From: an uncultured Holophagaceae bacterium
GTDB taxonomy: Bacteria > Acidobacteriota > Holophagae > Holophagales > Holophagaceae
NCBI GenBank assembly: GCA_903857495.1
Contig: CAIOFF010000047.1
Span: forward strand, 1-61,714
Direction of reading: 5' to 3'
Length of the DNA stretch: 61,714 nt
Positions 1 to 7,835 of the stretch are shown piece by piece; position 1 is the stretch's first letter, and each line of letters starts with the position of its first letter. A program made the translations under genes and the position numbers. The notes under the pieces are model-generated. The model searched no databases. It saw only the letters and a program-made list of their open reading frames with translations, and was not told where the DNA came from.

Positions 1-78
1 AGGCGCGAACACCAGCTCCTTCACCTCCCAGGGGGAGGACAACCCGAGCGCCATGGTGAAGAGGGTGTTGGTATCCAT
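1..78 (-). CDS. ISL3-family-like transposase, N-terminal fragment (runs off the left edge)
   Basis: Reading the minus strand from ATG at 78 gives 26 codons that continue past the window edge. The peptide contains LFTMALGLSSPWEV, which resembles the usual start of ISL3-type transposases (LFxxALGLxPPWxV). A purine-rich AGAGGG lies directly before the ATG, unusually close for a ribosome binding site. The catalytic domain is outside the window, so intactness cannot be judged. The family call rests on about 20 residues only. Confidence 0.5.
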   Translation of the reverse strand, partial: MDTNTLFTMALGLSSPWEVKELVFAP

Positions 79-202
79 CCCTCTATGATCGCAAACCCAT
101 CACCCAGGTAGTCCCTTACCCACACGATTCAGCGAGGAACCCTAAAAACCAAACTGCAGAGGCGATGAACGCAGCGCGCCGAGGCCGTAGGCGACACAAA
201 AA

Positions 203-308
203 ACCGATTAACCACCGATTAAAAGCTGATAAAGGAAAAGATGAAAACGGATGTTGGCAGTTATTTTTATCATGTCTTTATCGGCGTTTATCGGTGTTCA
301 TCGGTGGC
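203..308. repeat. modular interspersed repeat, left copy
   Basis: Positions 277-306 hold three head-to-tail 10-bp units (TTTATCGGCG, TTTATCGGTG, TTCATCGGTG) followed by GC. Positions 203-253 hold a degenerate set in the opposite orientation, with GATNAA-type cores at about 10-bp spacing, so the element is a loose inverted repeat. The AT-rich composition contrasts with the surrounding genes. The same three-unit array recurs at 61562-61593 in the same orientation. The rest of 79-395 shows no convincing gene. Confidence 0.6.
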
Positions 309-395
309 TGATTTGTCCTTTGCTTGAGCACCTGCTGAGGAGCGTGGCGGACAACCCCGTTGCCCTTTACTCCCGTTCCCGGCGACCCTGGAGGG

Positions 396-908
396 ATGCT
401 GCCCCTAACCACCGAGCGCCTCGTCATCCGTCCCTTCCAACTGGAGGACGCCCCGTTCATCCTCCGTCTGCTCAACGAGCCGTCCTTCATCGAGCACATC
501 GCGGACAAGGGCGTGCGCACCCTGGAGCAGGCCGCGGCCTACCTGGAGAGCGGCCCCCTGGCCAGCTACGCCGCCCACGGCCACGGGCTCTGGCTGGTCG
601 CGCACGGGCAGACCGGCACGGCCATGGGCATGTGCGGCCTCATCAAGCGGGACACGCTGCCCGAGGTGGATCTGGGCTACGCCTTCCTGCCCGAGTTCTG
701 GGGCCTGGGTTATGCCCTGGAGGCCGCCGAAGCCTGCGTAGCTTACGGGGCAGGCCTGGGACTGAAGGGCCTCCTGGCCATCGTGTCGCCGGGCAACAGC
801 GCCTCCCTCCGCCTGCTGGAGAAGGCCGGGTTCCTGCCCACCGGCCGCCAGGAGCTGACGCCGGGGGATCCCGTGGAGGTCCTGCGCAAGGACCTCGGAA
901 AGCCCTGA
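396..908 (+). CDS. GNAT-family N-acetyltransferase (RimJ/RimL type)
   Basis: The 170-residue protein begins LTTERLVIRPF, the typical first strand of RimJ/RimL-type acetyltransferases. It carries the middle segment DLGYAFLPEFWGLGYALEA, which matches the motif A region (xxGxGYAxEA) that binds acetyl-CoA pyrophosphate, and the late NSASLRLLEKAGF motif typical of the family. These enzymes move acetyl from acetyl-CoA to an amine, often a protein N-terminus; the acceptor here is unknown. A TTG at 360 would add 12 residues, but ATG at 396 fits the family start and follows GGAGGG. The next gene starts 41 bp downstream on the same strand. Confidence 0.8.
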   Translation: MLPLTTERLVIRPFQLEDAPFILRLLNEPSFIEHIADKGVRTLEQAAAYLESGPLASYAAHGHGLWLVAHGQTGTAMGMCGLIKRDTLPEVDLGYAFLPEFWGLGYALEAAEACVAYGAGLGLKGLLAIVSPGNSASLRLLEKAGFLPTGRQELTPGDPVEVLRKDLGKP

Positions 909-949
909 AGCGCTCTGTCCGCGCGGCGGCCAAGCCGTCATCATGGCCC

Positions 950-1762
950 ATGGCCATCCCAGAGTCCCCCGCGAGCCCAGCCCAGCCCCGGGCCGCCGCG
1001 CCCGCCTGGGCGCGCGCCCTGCACGCGCTGGCGACCCACCTGAGCCAGGACCTGGGCGGCGGGCCGCGGCCCTGGAAGCTCGCCACCCTGATCAACCTGC
1101 AGAAGGGCGGCACTGGGCTCTTCGTCCTGGGTCTCATGGCCGCCTTTGGCAGCTGGGGCAGCGCGGCCTGGACCTACCTGGCCCTGCACGGCACCTACGG
1201 ACTCTGCTGGCTGCTGAAGCACGCGGCCTTTCCCGATGCCCGCTGGAACGCCCGCGCCACCTGGGCCGGCGGCCTCCTTACGTGGCTGGCGGTGCTGGGT
1301 CCCTACTGGATCGCCCCGGTGCTCGTGGTGACGCCGATCCTGGGCCCCCGGCCCGAGCCCGCGCCCTGGCTGCTGGCCCTGGCCATCGCCATGCACACGG
1401 TGGGCCTGGCGCTCATGCTGGCGGCGGACGCCCAGAAGCACGCGGCCCTGGCGCGCGGTCCGGGCCTCATCAGCGATGGCCTCTTCCGCCGCGTGCGGCA
1501 CCCCAACTACCTGGGCGAGATGCTGCTCTACGCCGCCTATGCCCTCCTGGCCCGCCACTGGCTGCCCTGCCTGGTGCTGGCCTGGGTCTGGGGCCTGGTC
1601 TTCCTGCCGAACATCCTCCTGATCGAAGCCAGCCTCTCCCGCCATCCCGGCTGGGCCGCCTACAAAGCCCGCACCGGGTTCCTGCTCCCCAGGTTGTGGA
1701 GAAGTGGAACAACTCTCGCAGAGAACGCAGAGGGGGCTGAGGTTCGCAGAGGGCCGCGGTGA
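950..1762 (+). CDS. DUF1295/isoprenylcysteine methyltransferase-like membrane protein
   Basis: A 270-residue integral membrane protein with about six hydrophobic segments. The C-terminal half has RRVRHPNYLGEMLLY and a later LxxHPGWxxYKxRTGFLLP segment, the conserved core of the DUF1295 / steroid 5-alpha-reductase-like / ICMT-like superfamily. Members methylate or reduce lipid-like substrates; the substrate here cannot be told. ATG 950 was chosen because the upstream in-frame codons are not family-like. Unusually, the last 19 codons after the normal end (about residue 251) are encoded by an interspersed repeat with CGCAGAG units, so the natural C-terminus seems to have been replaced. Confidence 0.7.
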   Translation: MAIPESPASPAQPRAAAPAWARALHALATHLSQDLGGGPRPWKLATLINLQKGGTGLFVLGLMAAFGSWGSAAWTYLALHGTYGLCWLLKHAAFPDARWNARATWAGGLLTWLAVLGPYWIAPVLVVTPILGPRPEPAPWLLALAIAMHTVGLALMLAADAQKHAALARGPGLISDGLFRRVRHPNYLGEMLLYAAYALLARHWLPCLVLAWVWGLVFLPNILLIEASLSRHPGWAAYKARTGFLLPRLWRSGTTLAENAEGAEVRRGPR

Positions 1763-1860
1763 CACCTTCCGGGCCAAGGCCTCTATGCCCTGCCGGGGGC
1801 TTGCCCGAGTCCCTCAGCGCCCCTCCGTTCCAGCGTCTTTTCTCTGCGAGAGTGGTTGCT
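1709..1860. repeat. inverted interspersed repeat with 13-bp arms
   Basis: ACTCTCGCAGAGA at 1712-1724 is perfectly complementary to TCTCTGCGAGAGT at 1841-1853. Next to each arm are degenerate CGCAGAG-like units at 9-10 bp spacing (1717-1750 forward, about 1806-1845 reversed). The left arm lies inside the coding region of the membrane protein at 950-1762; the right arm is in the spacer before the thioredoxin-like gene. It looks like a non-coding repeat that inserted at the gene's 3' end. Confidence 0.55.
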
Positions 1861-1917
1861 CTGGTCCTTGCCTAATTCTGCTTCACAGTATGCTGGGCAC
1901 CTTGCCCTGGAGTCCCC

Positions 1918-2487
1918 ATGCCCCGTCCCGCCACGCTGCCTGTGATCGACTGGAAGGCCGTCTTCGAGTCCGGCCTGGACTATTCGGCCTGGCTGGGGAT
2001 CGCCGAGTCGGCGGAGCTGCGCGCCAAGATGGAGGCCCTGCGCCAGGCCCTGGTGCTGGAGCCGCAGGTGGTGGGCTTCCTGGGCGCCCTGCCCCGCCCG
2101 GTGCACGTGGTGGCCATCGCCGAGGACTGGTGCGGCGATGTGGTGCGCCATGTGCCCGTGCTGCAGCGGCTGGCCGAGGCCGCGCCGGCCTTGTCCGTGC
2201 GCTACCTCAGCCGGGAGCAGCACCCGGAGGTGTTCGTGCGGTTCCTCACCAACGGCGGCGAGGCCATCCCCAAGTTCATCTTCCTGAGCGACCGCTTCGT
2301 GGAGTGCGGCAGCTGGGGCCCCATGCCTGAGGCCTGCCGGGAGCTCATCAGCAGGGGCAAGGCCTGTGGCGACGTGGGCGTCGCCCGCAAGAAGGTTGCC
2401 GCCCTCTACGAGGCCGACAGCCACCGCCGGGAAGTCGTGCACGAGCTCACCCGGCTGATCGACATCGCCGTCACCCGCGAGCCCTGA
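1918..2487 (+). CDS. thioredoxin-family protein with a single active-site cysteine
   Basis: A 189-residue cytoplasmic protein without signal peptide. Residues 62-75 (VHVVAIAEDWCGDV) match the beta-strand and active-site start of thioredoxin folds, and IPKFIF near residue 120 supplies the cis-proline strand. The usual WCGPC is WCGDV here: only Cys72 remains, so two-cysteine disulfide exchange is not possible at this site. Proteins with this WCGD signature form a known thioredoxin-like group of unclear function. ATG 1918 follows GGAG. It is convergent with the response regulator gene that ends at 2525. Confidence 0.75.
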   Translation: MPRPATLPVIDWKAVFESGLDYSAWLGIAESAELRAKMEALRQALVLEPQVVGFLGALPRPVHVVAIAEDWCGDVVRHVPVLQRLAEAAPALSVRYLSREQHPEVFVRFLTNGGEAIPKFIFLSDRFVECGSWGPMPEACRELISRGKACGDVGVARKKVAALYEADSHRREVVHELTRLIDIAVTREP

Positions 2488-2524
2488 CCAGCCTGCCCCG
2501 CCGGGGGACCACAGCGACACCGGA

Positions 2525-3217
2525 TCAGGAATCTGCTTCCTGCAGGATCCGGATGAGGTCTGCCGTGCTGCGGGCTTCCAGCTTCTCCAGGCACCGCTGC
2601 CGGTAGAGCTTCACCGTGCGCAGGGCGAGACCCAGCTCTTTGCCAATCACCCGATTCAGCTTGCCGTGGGCGACCCGGACCGCGACATCGTGCTCCCGCG
2701 GGGTCAGGGCCGCGAGCCGTCGGGTCTGGGCCTGGGTTCGCTCCCGGAGGGACTGACGTTCCCGGCTCACCGCAAGCGCCTTCTCCACGGCCTCCAGCAA
2801 GGTCTCGGCCTCGATGGGCTTGATCAGGAAATCGAGGGCGCCGGCGCGGAAGGCTGTGACCGCCTCCTGGACCCCGCTGGCCCCACTCATGAGCAGCAGC
2901 GGTGTGTCGTCGAGAGCAGCCAATCGCCGCTGGGCCTCCAGACCATCCAGGTCCGGCATCATCACGTCAAGCAGGACACAGCTGGGTCCGGGGAGGGTGC
3001 GCCGCGGGACTTCGAGCTGCCGGAGGTAGTCCAGGGCTGAGGAGAAGCTGTCGCAGACATACCCTTCGAACTCCAGCAGCGTGGTGACAGCGGCCAGGAT
3101 CTCGGCGTCGTCGTCGATCAGGACGATGCGGCCCCGGAGGGCGCGCTGGGCCAGCTCTGCGGCAGGCCATCGCTCGGGTCCCCCCTTGGCTCGGGTGGTC
3201 GTAGGCCCCGGACTCAT
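2525..3217 (-). CDS. FixJ/NarL-type response regulator
   Basis: The 230-residue protein has an N-terminal receiver domain (about residues 28-150; acidic pocket DDD at 35-37, phospho-acceptor Asp84, Ser111, Lys133) and a C-terminal LuxR-type helix-turn-helix (about 168-228, starting LTPREHDV). Such regulators bind DNA when phosphorylated. Its ATG overlaps the TGA of the upstream histidine kinase (ATGA at 3214-3217), which implies translational coupling and makes that kinase the likely partner. An N-terminal extension of about 27 residues precedes the receiver domain. Target genes cannot be inferred. Confidence 0.9.
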   Translation of the reverse strand: MSPGPTTTRAKGGPERWPAAELAQRALRGRIVLIDDDAEILAAVTTLLEFEGYVCDSFSSALDYLRQLEVPRRTLPGPSCVLLDVMMPDLDGLEAQRRLAALDDTPLLLMSGASGVQEAVTAFRAGALDFLIKPIEAETLLEAVEKALAVSRERQSLRERTQAQTRRLAALTPREHDVAVRVAHGKLNRVIGKELGLALRTVKLYRQRCLEKLEARSTADLIRILQEADS

Positions 3218-4608
3218 GGCAGCGCCCCCCCGACCGCGCGAAGCGGCAGCCGGATGTCCACGCAGGCTCCACCCCCCTCGGCATTGCGGAGGGTCAGGCT
3301 CCCCTGGTGCTGCTGCAGGATGGCGGTGGCGATGGACAGGCCCAGCCCCAGACCATCGGGCTTGGTGGTGAAGTAGGGCGTCCCGATCCGATCGGCCTGC
3401 CCGGGGTCCAGACCCGGCCCCGAGTCCCGGATGCTCAGGACGGCCTTATCGGCTGACCGGTTCAGCTGGATCTGGATGAAGGGATCCGGGACGAGCTGCA
3501 CGGCCTCAAGGGCATTCCGGAGGACATTCAGCACCACCTGGGACAGCTGGATCGCGTCCCCCTGCACCAGCACCGGTGACCCTTCGGCCGCGAAGGCCAC
3601 CTGGACGCCCTGGTGTTGCAGGTCCGGCTCCACCATTTCGAGCATCTGCCGGGTGACCTTCTCCAGGTCCACGGGACCCTGGTGCGGCTCCGCTGGCCGG
3701 ATGAAGCTGCGGATGCGGCCGGTGACTTCGGAGAGGCGGCGGGTGTTGAGGATGATCTTGTCCAGCAGCTCAAGGCTCTGGACCCGGTCCAGACGGTCTG
3801 CGGCGGTGCCCCGCCGAGCCGCCTGGGCACTGGCCAGGATGGCCGTGAGAGGCTGGTTCAGCTCGTGGGCCAGGGACGCCGCCACCAGGCCGAAGCCCCG
3901 CTGGCGATCCAGGTGGGCCAGCTGGTTGCCGAGCAGCTGCCGCTCCTCCAGGCGCGCTTGCTTGCTGGCGGCGTCCAGCCACTGAGTGAGCGACCGCTCG
4001 AGGGCGAGGCCGATGAAGCCCACGTCCCCCGCCAGGCTGGCCAGCATCCCCAGCGTGTCCGTCAGGCCCGAGCTGTCCCGGGGGCAGTTGGGGACGCCGC
4101 CCCTGGGGAAGAACAGCTGCACCAGGACAAGGAAGACGCCAACCGACAGCAGCAGGTGGGAGCCAGCGATGGTCACAGCGCCCGCACTCTTCTGTTGGCG
4201 GGCGATGCGCCAGGCCCAGCCCACGACCTGCAACACGAGGACGAGTTCCACCAGGGGGACCAAGGCCAGCCGGTAGGTGCCGAGGGCATACACCTCGCGA
4301 CAGATCTCAAAGACCACCAGATAACCCAGACTGACCGCGGCCATCCAGCGGAACCGCCAGGGCACCCCCTGATCCAGGCGCAGCGCCTGGATGGAACTCA
4401 GCAGGCTGGTGAACTCCAGGAGGTTGACCATGGGTGCGTTGATCCAGGGCGGAATGAACGCAAAGAGCTCGGCCAAGAGCAGGGCCCCGGCCCCGAGCAG
4501 GCTGCCCAGGCACCAGAGCGCCACCACGGGCGAACGCAGCCGCGCCAGGACCACCCACATGAGGATGGGCATGAGTAGGTAGATCAGCCCCAGATTCAGG
4601 TTGGACAC
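3214..4608 (-). CDS. membrane sensor histidine kinase (second of a tandem pair)
   Basis: The 464-residue protein has about seven hydrophobic segments in its first 200 residues, then a HisKA domain with the phospho-acceptor His near residue 249 in HELNQPLTAIL, and a HATPase domain (RNALEAV N box, DSGPGLD G1 box, GLGLGLSIA G2 box). GTG at 4608 is preferred over an upstream ATG at 4647 because AAGGAGG (4614-4620) lies five bases before it and because that start leaves only a short overlap-free junction with the upstream kinase gene. It is a paralogue of the gene at 4637-6052. The sensed signal is unknown; the 7-segment input resembles no named sensor that I recognise. Confidence 0.88.
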   Translation of the reverse strand: MSNLNLGLIYLLMPILMWVVLARLRSPVVALWCLGSLLGAGALLLAELFAFIPPWINAPMVNLLEFTSLLSSIQALRLDQGVPWRFRWMAAVSLGYLVVFEICREVYALGTYRLALVPLVELVLVLQVVGWAWRIARQQKSAGAVTIAGSHLLLSVGVFLVLVQLFFPRGGVPNCPRDSSGLTDTLGMLASLAGDVGFIGLALERSLTQWLDAASKQARLEERQLLGNQLAHLDRQRGFGLVAASLAHELNQPLTAILASAQAARRGTAADRLDRVQSLELLDKIILNTRRLSEVTGRIRSFIRPAEPHQGPVDLEKVTRQMLEMVEPDLQHQGVQVAFAAEGSPVLVQGDAIQLSQVVLNVLRNALEAVQLVPDPFIQIQLNRSADKAVLSIRDSGPGLDPGQADRIGTPYFTTKPDGLGLGLSIATAILQQHQGSLTLRNAEGGGACVDIRLPLRAVGGALP

Positions 4609-4636
4609 GGCATCCTCCTTTCGGGGCTTCTCTCGT

Positions 4637-6052
4637 TCATGAGCCACCCTCAGCCAGGAGCGGCAGCCGGATGTCCACGCAGGCCCCGCCTCCCTCGGCG
4701 TTGCGGAGGGTCAGGCTCCCCTGGTGCTGCTGCAGGATGGCGGTGGAGATGGACAGGCCCAGCCCCAGACCCTGCTCCTTGGTGGTGAAGTAGGGCGTCC
4801 CGACCTGACCGGCCAGCGCGGGGTCCAGGCCCGGCCCCGAATCCCGGAGACACAGGGCGGCCTCGCTGGCCGACCGGGTGAGCATGATCTCAAGGGACCG
4901 GTCCGGGACGAGCTGCACGGCCTCGATGGCGTTCCGGAGGGCATTCAGCACCACCTGGGACAGCTGGACGGCGTCTCCCTGCACCAGGACCGGTTCCCCG
5001 GCCGCCGGGAAGGCCACCCGGACACCGTGGCGTCGCAGGTCGGGCTGCATGAGTTCGAGCATCTCGCGGGTGATCCGCACCAGATCCACGGGTGCCGACA
5101 GGGCCTGGCCCGGCCGGATGAAGCTGCGGATGCGGTCGGTGATGCCGGAGATGCGGCGGGTGTTGAGGATCACCTTGTCCAGCAGCTCGAGGCTCTGGAC
5201 TGAGTCCAGGCGCTTCGCCGCGGTGCCCCGCCGGGCCGCCTGGGCACTGGCCAGGATGGCTGTGAGCGGCTGGTTCAGCTCGTGGGCCAGGGTGGCCGCC
5301 ATCAAGCCCAGGCTCCGCTGACGATCCAGCTGGGCCAGCTGGTTGCTGAGGCGCAGGCTCTCCTCCATCCGGGCCTGGCTGGCGGCGGCTTCCAGGCGCT
5401 CACGGACCGACCTTTCGAGGATGATGCCGATGAACCCCACGTCGCTCACGAGGACGGTCAGCACACCCACAGAGCCCAGGAAACCGATGTGCAGCAGATG
5501 GAGCGTCGAGGCCTCGCCCCTGCCAGCGTCCCGGATCAGTTCCACCAGGTGGATGAACAGGCCGCCCGCCAGCAGCAGCTGGGATGCGGCGATGGCCATG
5601 GCCCCCTTGCTCCTCCTTTGGCGGGCGATGCGCCAGGCCCACCGCGCCACCTGGAGCACGAGGAGGAGCCACACGAGGGTGACGAATCCCGCGCGGAGGG
5701 TGGCATGGCCAAGCTCCTGCCGGAGGAACTCGTAGGCCAGCAGGAAGCCCAGGCTGGTCAGAGCCATTCCCAGGGGTCGCCAGGGGGCCCCCTGGTCCAG
5801 GCGCAGGGCCTGAACTCCGCTTAACAGGCCGCCGAGGGCGATGAGGTTGGCCAAGGGCAGGCCGGTCCACCCCGGGGTGCCTTGTCCGTGCCAGTCCAGG
5901 AGCAGCCCCCCGGCGAAGAGCAGGTTGCCCAGGCACCAGTAGGCTGCGGCATGGGAGCGCTGGTGCGCCAGCACCACCCAGGTGATGGCGGACATGATCA
6001 GGCAGATCAGGCCCAGGATCAGGTAGACCGGAGTGCCCTCCGACCCGATCAT
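4637..6052 (-). CDS. membrane sensor histidine kinase (first of a tandem pair)
   Basis: The 471-residue protein has the same architecture as its downstream neighbour: a hydrophobic multi-span input domain (about residues 1-215), HisKA with His near residue 257, and a HATPase domain (RNAIEAV, DSGPGLD, GLGLGLSIS). Two blocks are identical between the paralogues: about 24 residues around the phospho-acceptor His and about 26 residues at the C-terminus ending DIRLPL. The input domains differ much more. This suggests tandem duplication with a conserved output interface, so both kinases may feed the single regulator at 2525-3217. ATG 6052 has GGAGG eight bases upstream. Confidence 0.88.
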   Translation of the reverse strand: MIGSEGTPVYLILGLICLIMSAITWVVLAHQRSHAAAYWCLGNLLFAGGLLLDWHGQGTPGWTGLPLANLIALGGLLSGVQALRLDQGAPWRPLGMALTSLGFLLAYEFLRQELGHATLRAGFVTLVWLLLVLQVARWAWRIARQRRSKGAMAIAASQLLLAGGLFIHLVELIRDAGRGEASTLHLLHIGFLGSVGVLTVLVSDVGFIGIILERSVRERLEAAASQARMEESLRLSNQLAQLDRQRSLGLMAATLAHELNQPLTAILASAQAARRGTAAKRLDSVQSLELLDKVILNTRRISGITDRIRSFIRPGQALSAPVDLVRITREMLELMQPDLRRHGVRVAFPAAGEPVLVQGDAVQLSQVVLNALRNAIEAVQLVPDRSLEIMLTRSASEAALCLRDSGPGLDPALAGQVGTPYFTTKEQGLGLGLSISTAILQQHQGSLTLRNAEGGGACVDIRLPLLAEGGS

Positions 6053-6068
6053 CGCCCGCCTCCGGGTG

Positions 6069-6107
6069 CAGGCACCCCGAAAACCGCGGATTCTTTGGAG
6101 GTGCCTG
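6069..6107 (-). promoter_or_regulatory. leader hairpin before the kinase operon
   Basis: CAGGCACC at 6069-6076 pairs with GGTGCCTG at 6100-6107, an 8-bp stem ending 16 bases before the kinase start codon at 6052. A 10-bp palindrome, TTTCCGGAAA, lies further upstream at 6174-6183 and could be an operator. Neither matches a named motif that I can place. The remainder of 6108-6468 contains no gene that I can support. Confidence 0.25.
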
Positions 6108-6372
6108 GGGTCATCGTGGGGGAGCTCATGAGGACGTTCCCGTGTATCGTCACACCCCCTTCAGAGGACGCCCTTTCCGGAAAATCTAGACAAATTTCCG
6201 TCCGTCCGCAGAAGCACTTAGCACCTGCGCAGCATCTGCCCACCACGCGGTCCGCCGCGTCCCGCGTTTTCAACCCTCGAGAAGTCGAACCACAGGGCGG
6301 GGCAGAGGGGCCGGAGAAGCCCAGGAACGCGTGCCCTGGCCCAACGCTTCAGTCGGTCTGCACGTCAGCTTC

Positions 6373-6401
6373 CAGGAGGCCAGACCTCTGCCGGCCTCCT
6401 G
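6373..6401. other. stem-loop, 9-bp perfect arms
   Basis: CAGGAGGCC (6373-6381) is complementary to GGCCTCCTG (6393-6401) with an 11-base loop. No U-run follows on either strand, so it is not a standard intrinsic terminator. It lies downstream of the possible small gene at 6469-6732. Confidence 0.3.
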
Positions 6402-6468
6402 CGGGGGCTAAGCAATCACCGCAGCGACCCTGACCAGCGTGGACCTGCCATTGCCCGAGGGCGGGTCC

Positions 6469-6732
6469 TTAGGCGGCCGGGGATTTTCGTGTCCCGGCTC
6501 TCAGCTTGGGAACTCGGGGCGAACGGGGGTGTCCGCCGTTCCCGCGGGGAAGGTCCAGGCGGGAGGGCTCCGCGTCGAAGTCCACGAAGGAATCCAGGAT
6601 CTCCTGCAGGAACGCAGGCATCGGGAAGAACTCTGTCTGCGGATCCCGCGGCAGAGGCACCTGCTCCAAGGCCTCGTCCCAGGCCATCCAGGGATCCGCC
6701 GCCCCTTTTACCCGTGCTCCCGAGCTGGCCAT
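6469..6732 (-). CDS. possible small protein, unrecognised
   Basis: An 87-codon frame in an otherwise gene-free 790-bp gap. The middle part (MAWDEALEQVPLPRDP through FLQEILDSFVDFDAEP) has codon use like real genes here, with G/C-rich third positions and an acidic helical character, while both ends look less gene-like. ATG 6732 follows a G-rich stretch. It could be a real small acidic protein or a gene remnant. No family is recognised. Confidence 0.35.
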   Translation of the reverse strand: MASSGARVKGAADPWMAWDEALEQVPLPRDPQTEFFPMPAFLQEILDSFVDFDAEPSRLDLPRGNGGHPRSPRVPKLRAGTRKSPAA

Positions 6733-6842
6733 CCCATCCCCCCGCAGGCAGGTTGCCTGCCTCTGCCCTCCAGAGTAGCGACCGGGAGTGGTTCCGCCAT
6801 TGCACCAAGGGGCATCATTTTGGTGTCAGGACAAATTTTCCC

Positions 6843-7631
6843 TCAGCCCCGGCCCTCGACCATGCGGAACATCAGGATGGCCCCGGCGGCGGCGACGTTG
6901 AGGCTGTCCATGCCGGAGGCCATGGGGATGGCCACGGCGCGGTCGCAGCAGGCCAGCTGGGCCGCGTCGAGACCCGTGTCCTCGGGACCCATCACCAGGG
7001 CGCAGCGGGGCCCCGGGTGCCAGGCGCGGGCGTCCTCGGCCGTTGGAGTCAGGGCGGCGGCGACCACCTCGGTGCCGACTTCGGCCGCCTGCCAGTGCGC
7101 CAGCGGGGGCCAAGGATCTTCCGCATGCCAGACCGGGATGCGCCAGACCGCGCCCATGGAGACCCGCACGGTGCGGCGGCTCCAGAGGCCGGGGCCTGGT
7201 CCCGCCAGCACGCCGTCCAGCCCCAGGGCCGCGGCGCTGCGCAGCAGCAGACCCAGGTTCTCGCTGTCATAGAGGCGGGGCAGCACCAGCAGCCGGCGGG
7301 CCTGGGCCAGCTCCGCGAAGGGCGGCGGCGACGGCACCGCGGCGCAGGCCATGAGGCCGCGGTGGAACGGGAACCCGGCCAGCGAGGACAGCACCGAGGG
7401 TTCCGCCACCAGCAGCTCCGTGCCCGGCGGCAGCAGCGGTTGGACCGCCGCCGCCGCGGTCGTGGTGGCAGCCACGGAGATCACCTGCATCCGGCCCGCG
7501 CGGCCCGCGGCCAGCAGGTCCTCCACCAGGATGCGGCCCTCGGCGATGAAGCAGGTGCCGAAGCGGGGATGCTCCCGCGTCCCGGCGAAGCGCAGGTCGC
7601 GATAGGGTTCCCAGGGATCGAAGGCCGTCAT
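6843..7631 (-). CDS. TrmH/SpoU-family (SPOUT) RNA methyltransferase
   Basis: The 262-residue protein has an N-terminal substrate-binding region (about 1-105) and a C-terminal SPOUT domain with the three knot motifs: SENLGLLLRSAAALGLDGVL (motif 1), ALVMGPEDTGLD (motif 2) and IPMASGMDSLNVAAAGAI (motif 3). The family transfers methyl from S-adenosylmethionine to ribose 2'-OH groups in tRNA or rRNA. Motif 1 has SEN where most members have DPxN, and an Arg is retained in LLRS. The target RNA cannot be inferred. The gene stands alone, divergent from the lipoprotein gene at 7788/7836. Confidence 0.85.
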   Translation of the reverse strand: MTAFDPWEPYRDLRFAGTREHPRFGTCFIAEGRILVEDLLAAGRAGRMQVISVAATTTAAAAVQPLLPPGTELLVAEPSVLSSLAGFPFHRGLMACAAVPSPPPFAELAQARRLLVLPRLYDSENLGLLLRSAAALGLDGVLAGPGPGLWSRRTVRVSMGAVWRIPVWHAEDPWPPLAHWQAAEVGTEVVAAALTPTAEDARAWHPGPRCALVMGPEDTGLDAAQLACCDRAVAIPMASGMDSLNVAAAGAILMFRMVEGRG

Positions 7632-7711
7632 GGCTCCAGGTTACATGGGGGGTTTTTACCTGGGCCTTCTCAGGGGAAGGTCCCTCTTCTGTGCAATTAA
7701 ACCTAAAGGTC

Positions 7712-7740
7712 TATAAGGTATTGTCGAAATTCGACCTACC
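7712..7740 (+). promoter_or_regulatory. putative promoter and operator of the lipoprotein-ccs operon
   Basis: A -10-like TATAAG at 7712-7717 is followed by a 13-bp palindrome, GTCGAA-A-TTCGAC, at 7723-7735, itself loosely framed by GGTA and TACC. The placement just downstream of a possible -10 fits a repressor operator. No regulator is identified and no clear -35 was found. Confidence 0.3.
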
Positions 7741-7835
7741 CCCATCCGGCAAGGTCCGATACCCTGAAATGTCACCGAGGAAGCCCCTTGCCGAACCCAC
7801 CGATTTCTTCTCAACCCCCTCGCTCATCCTTTGAG

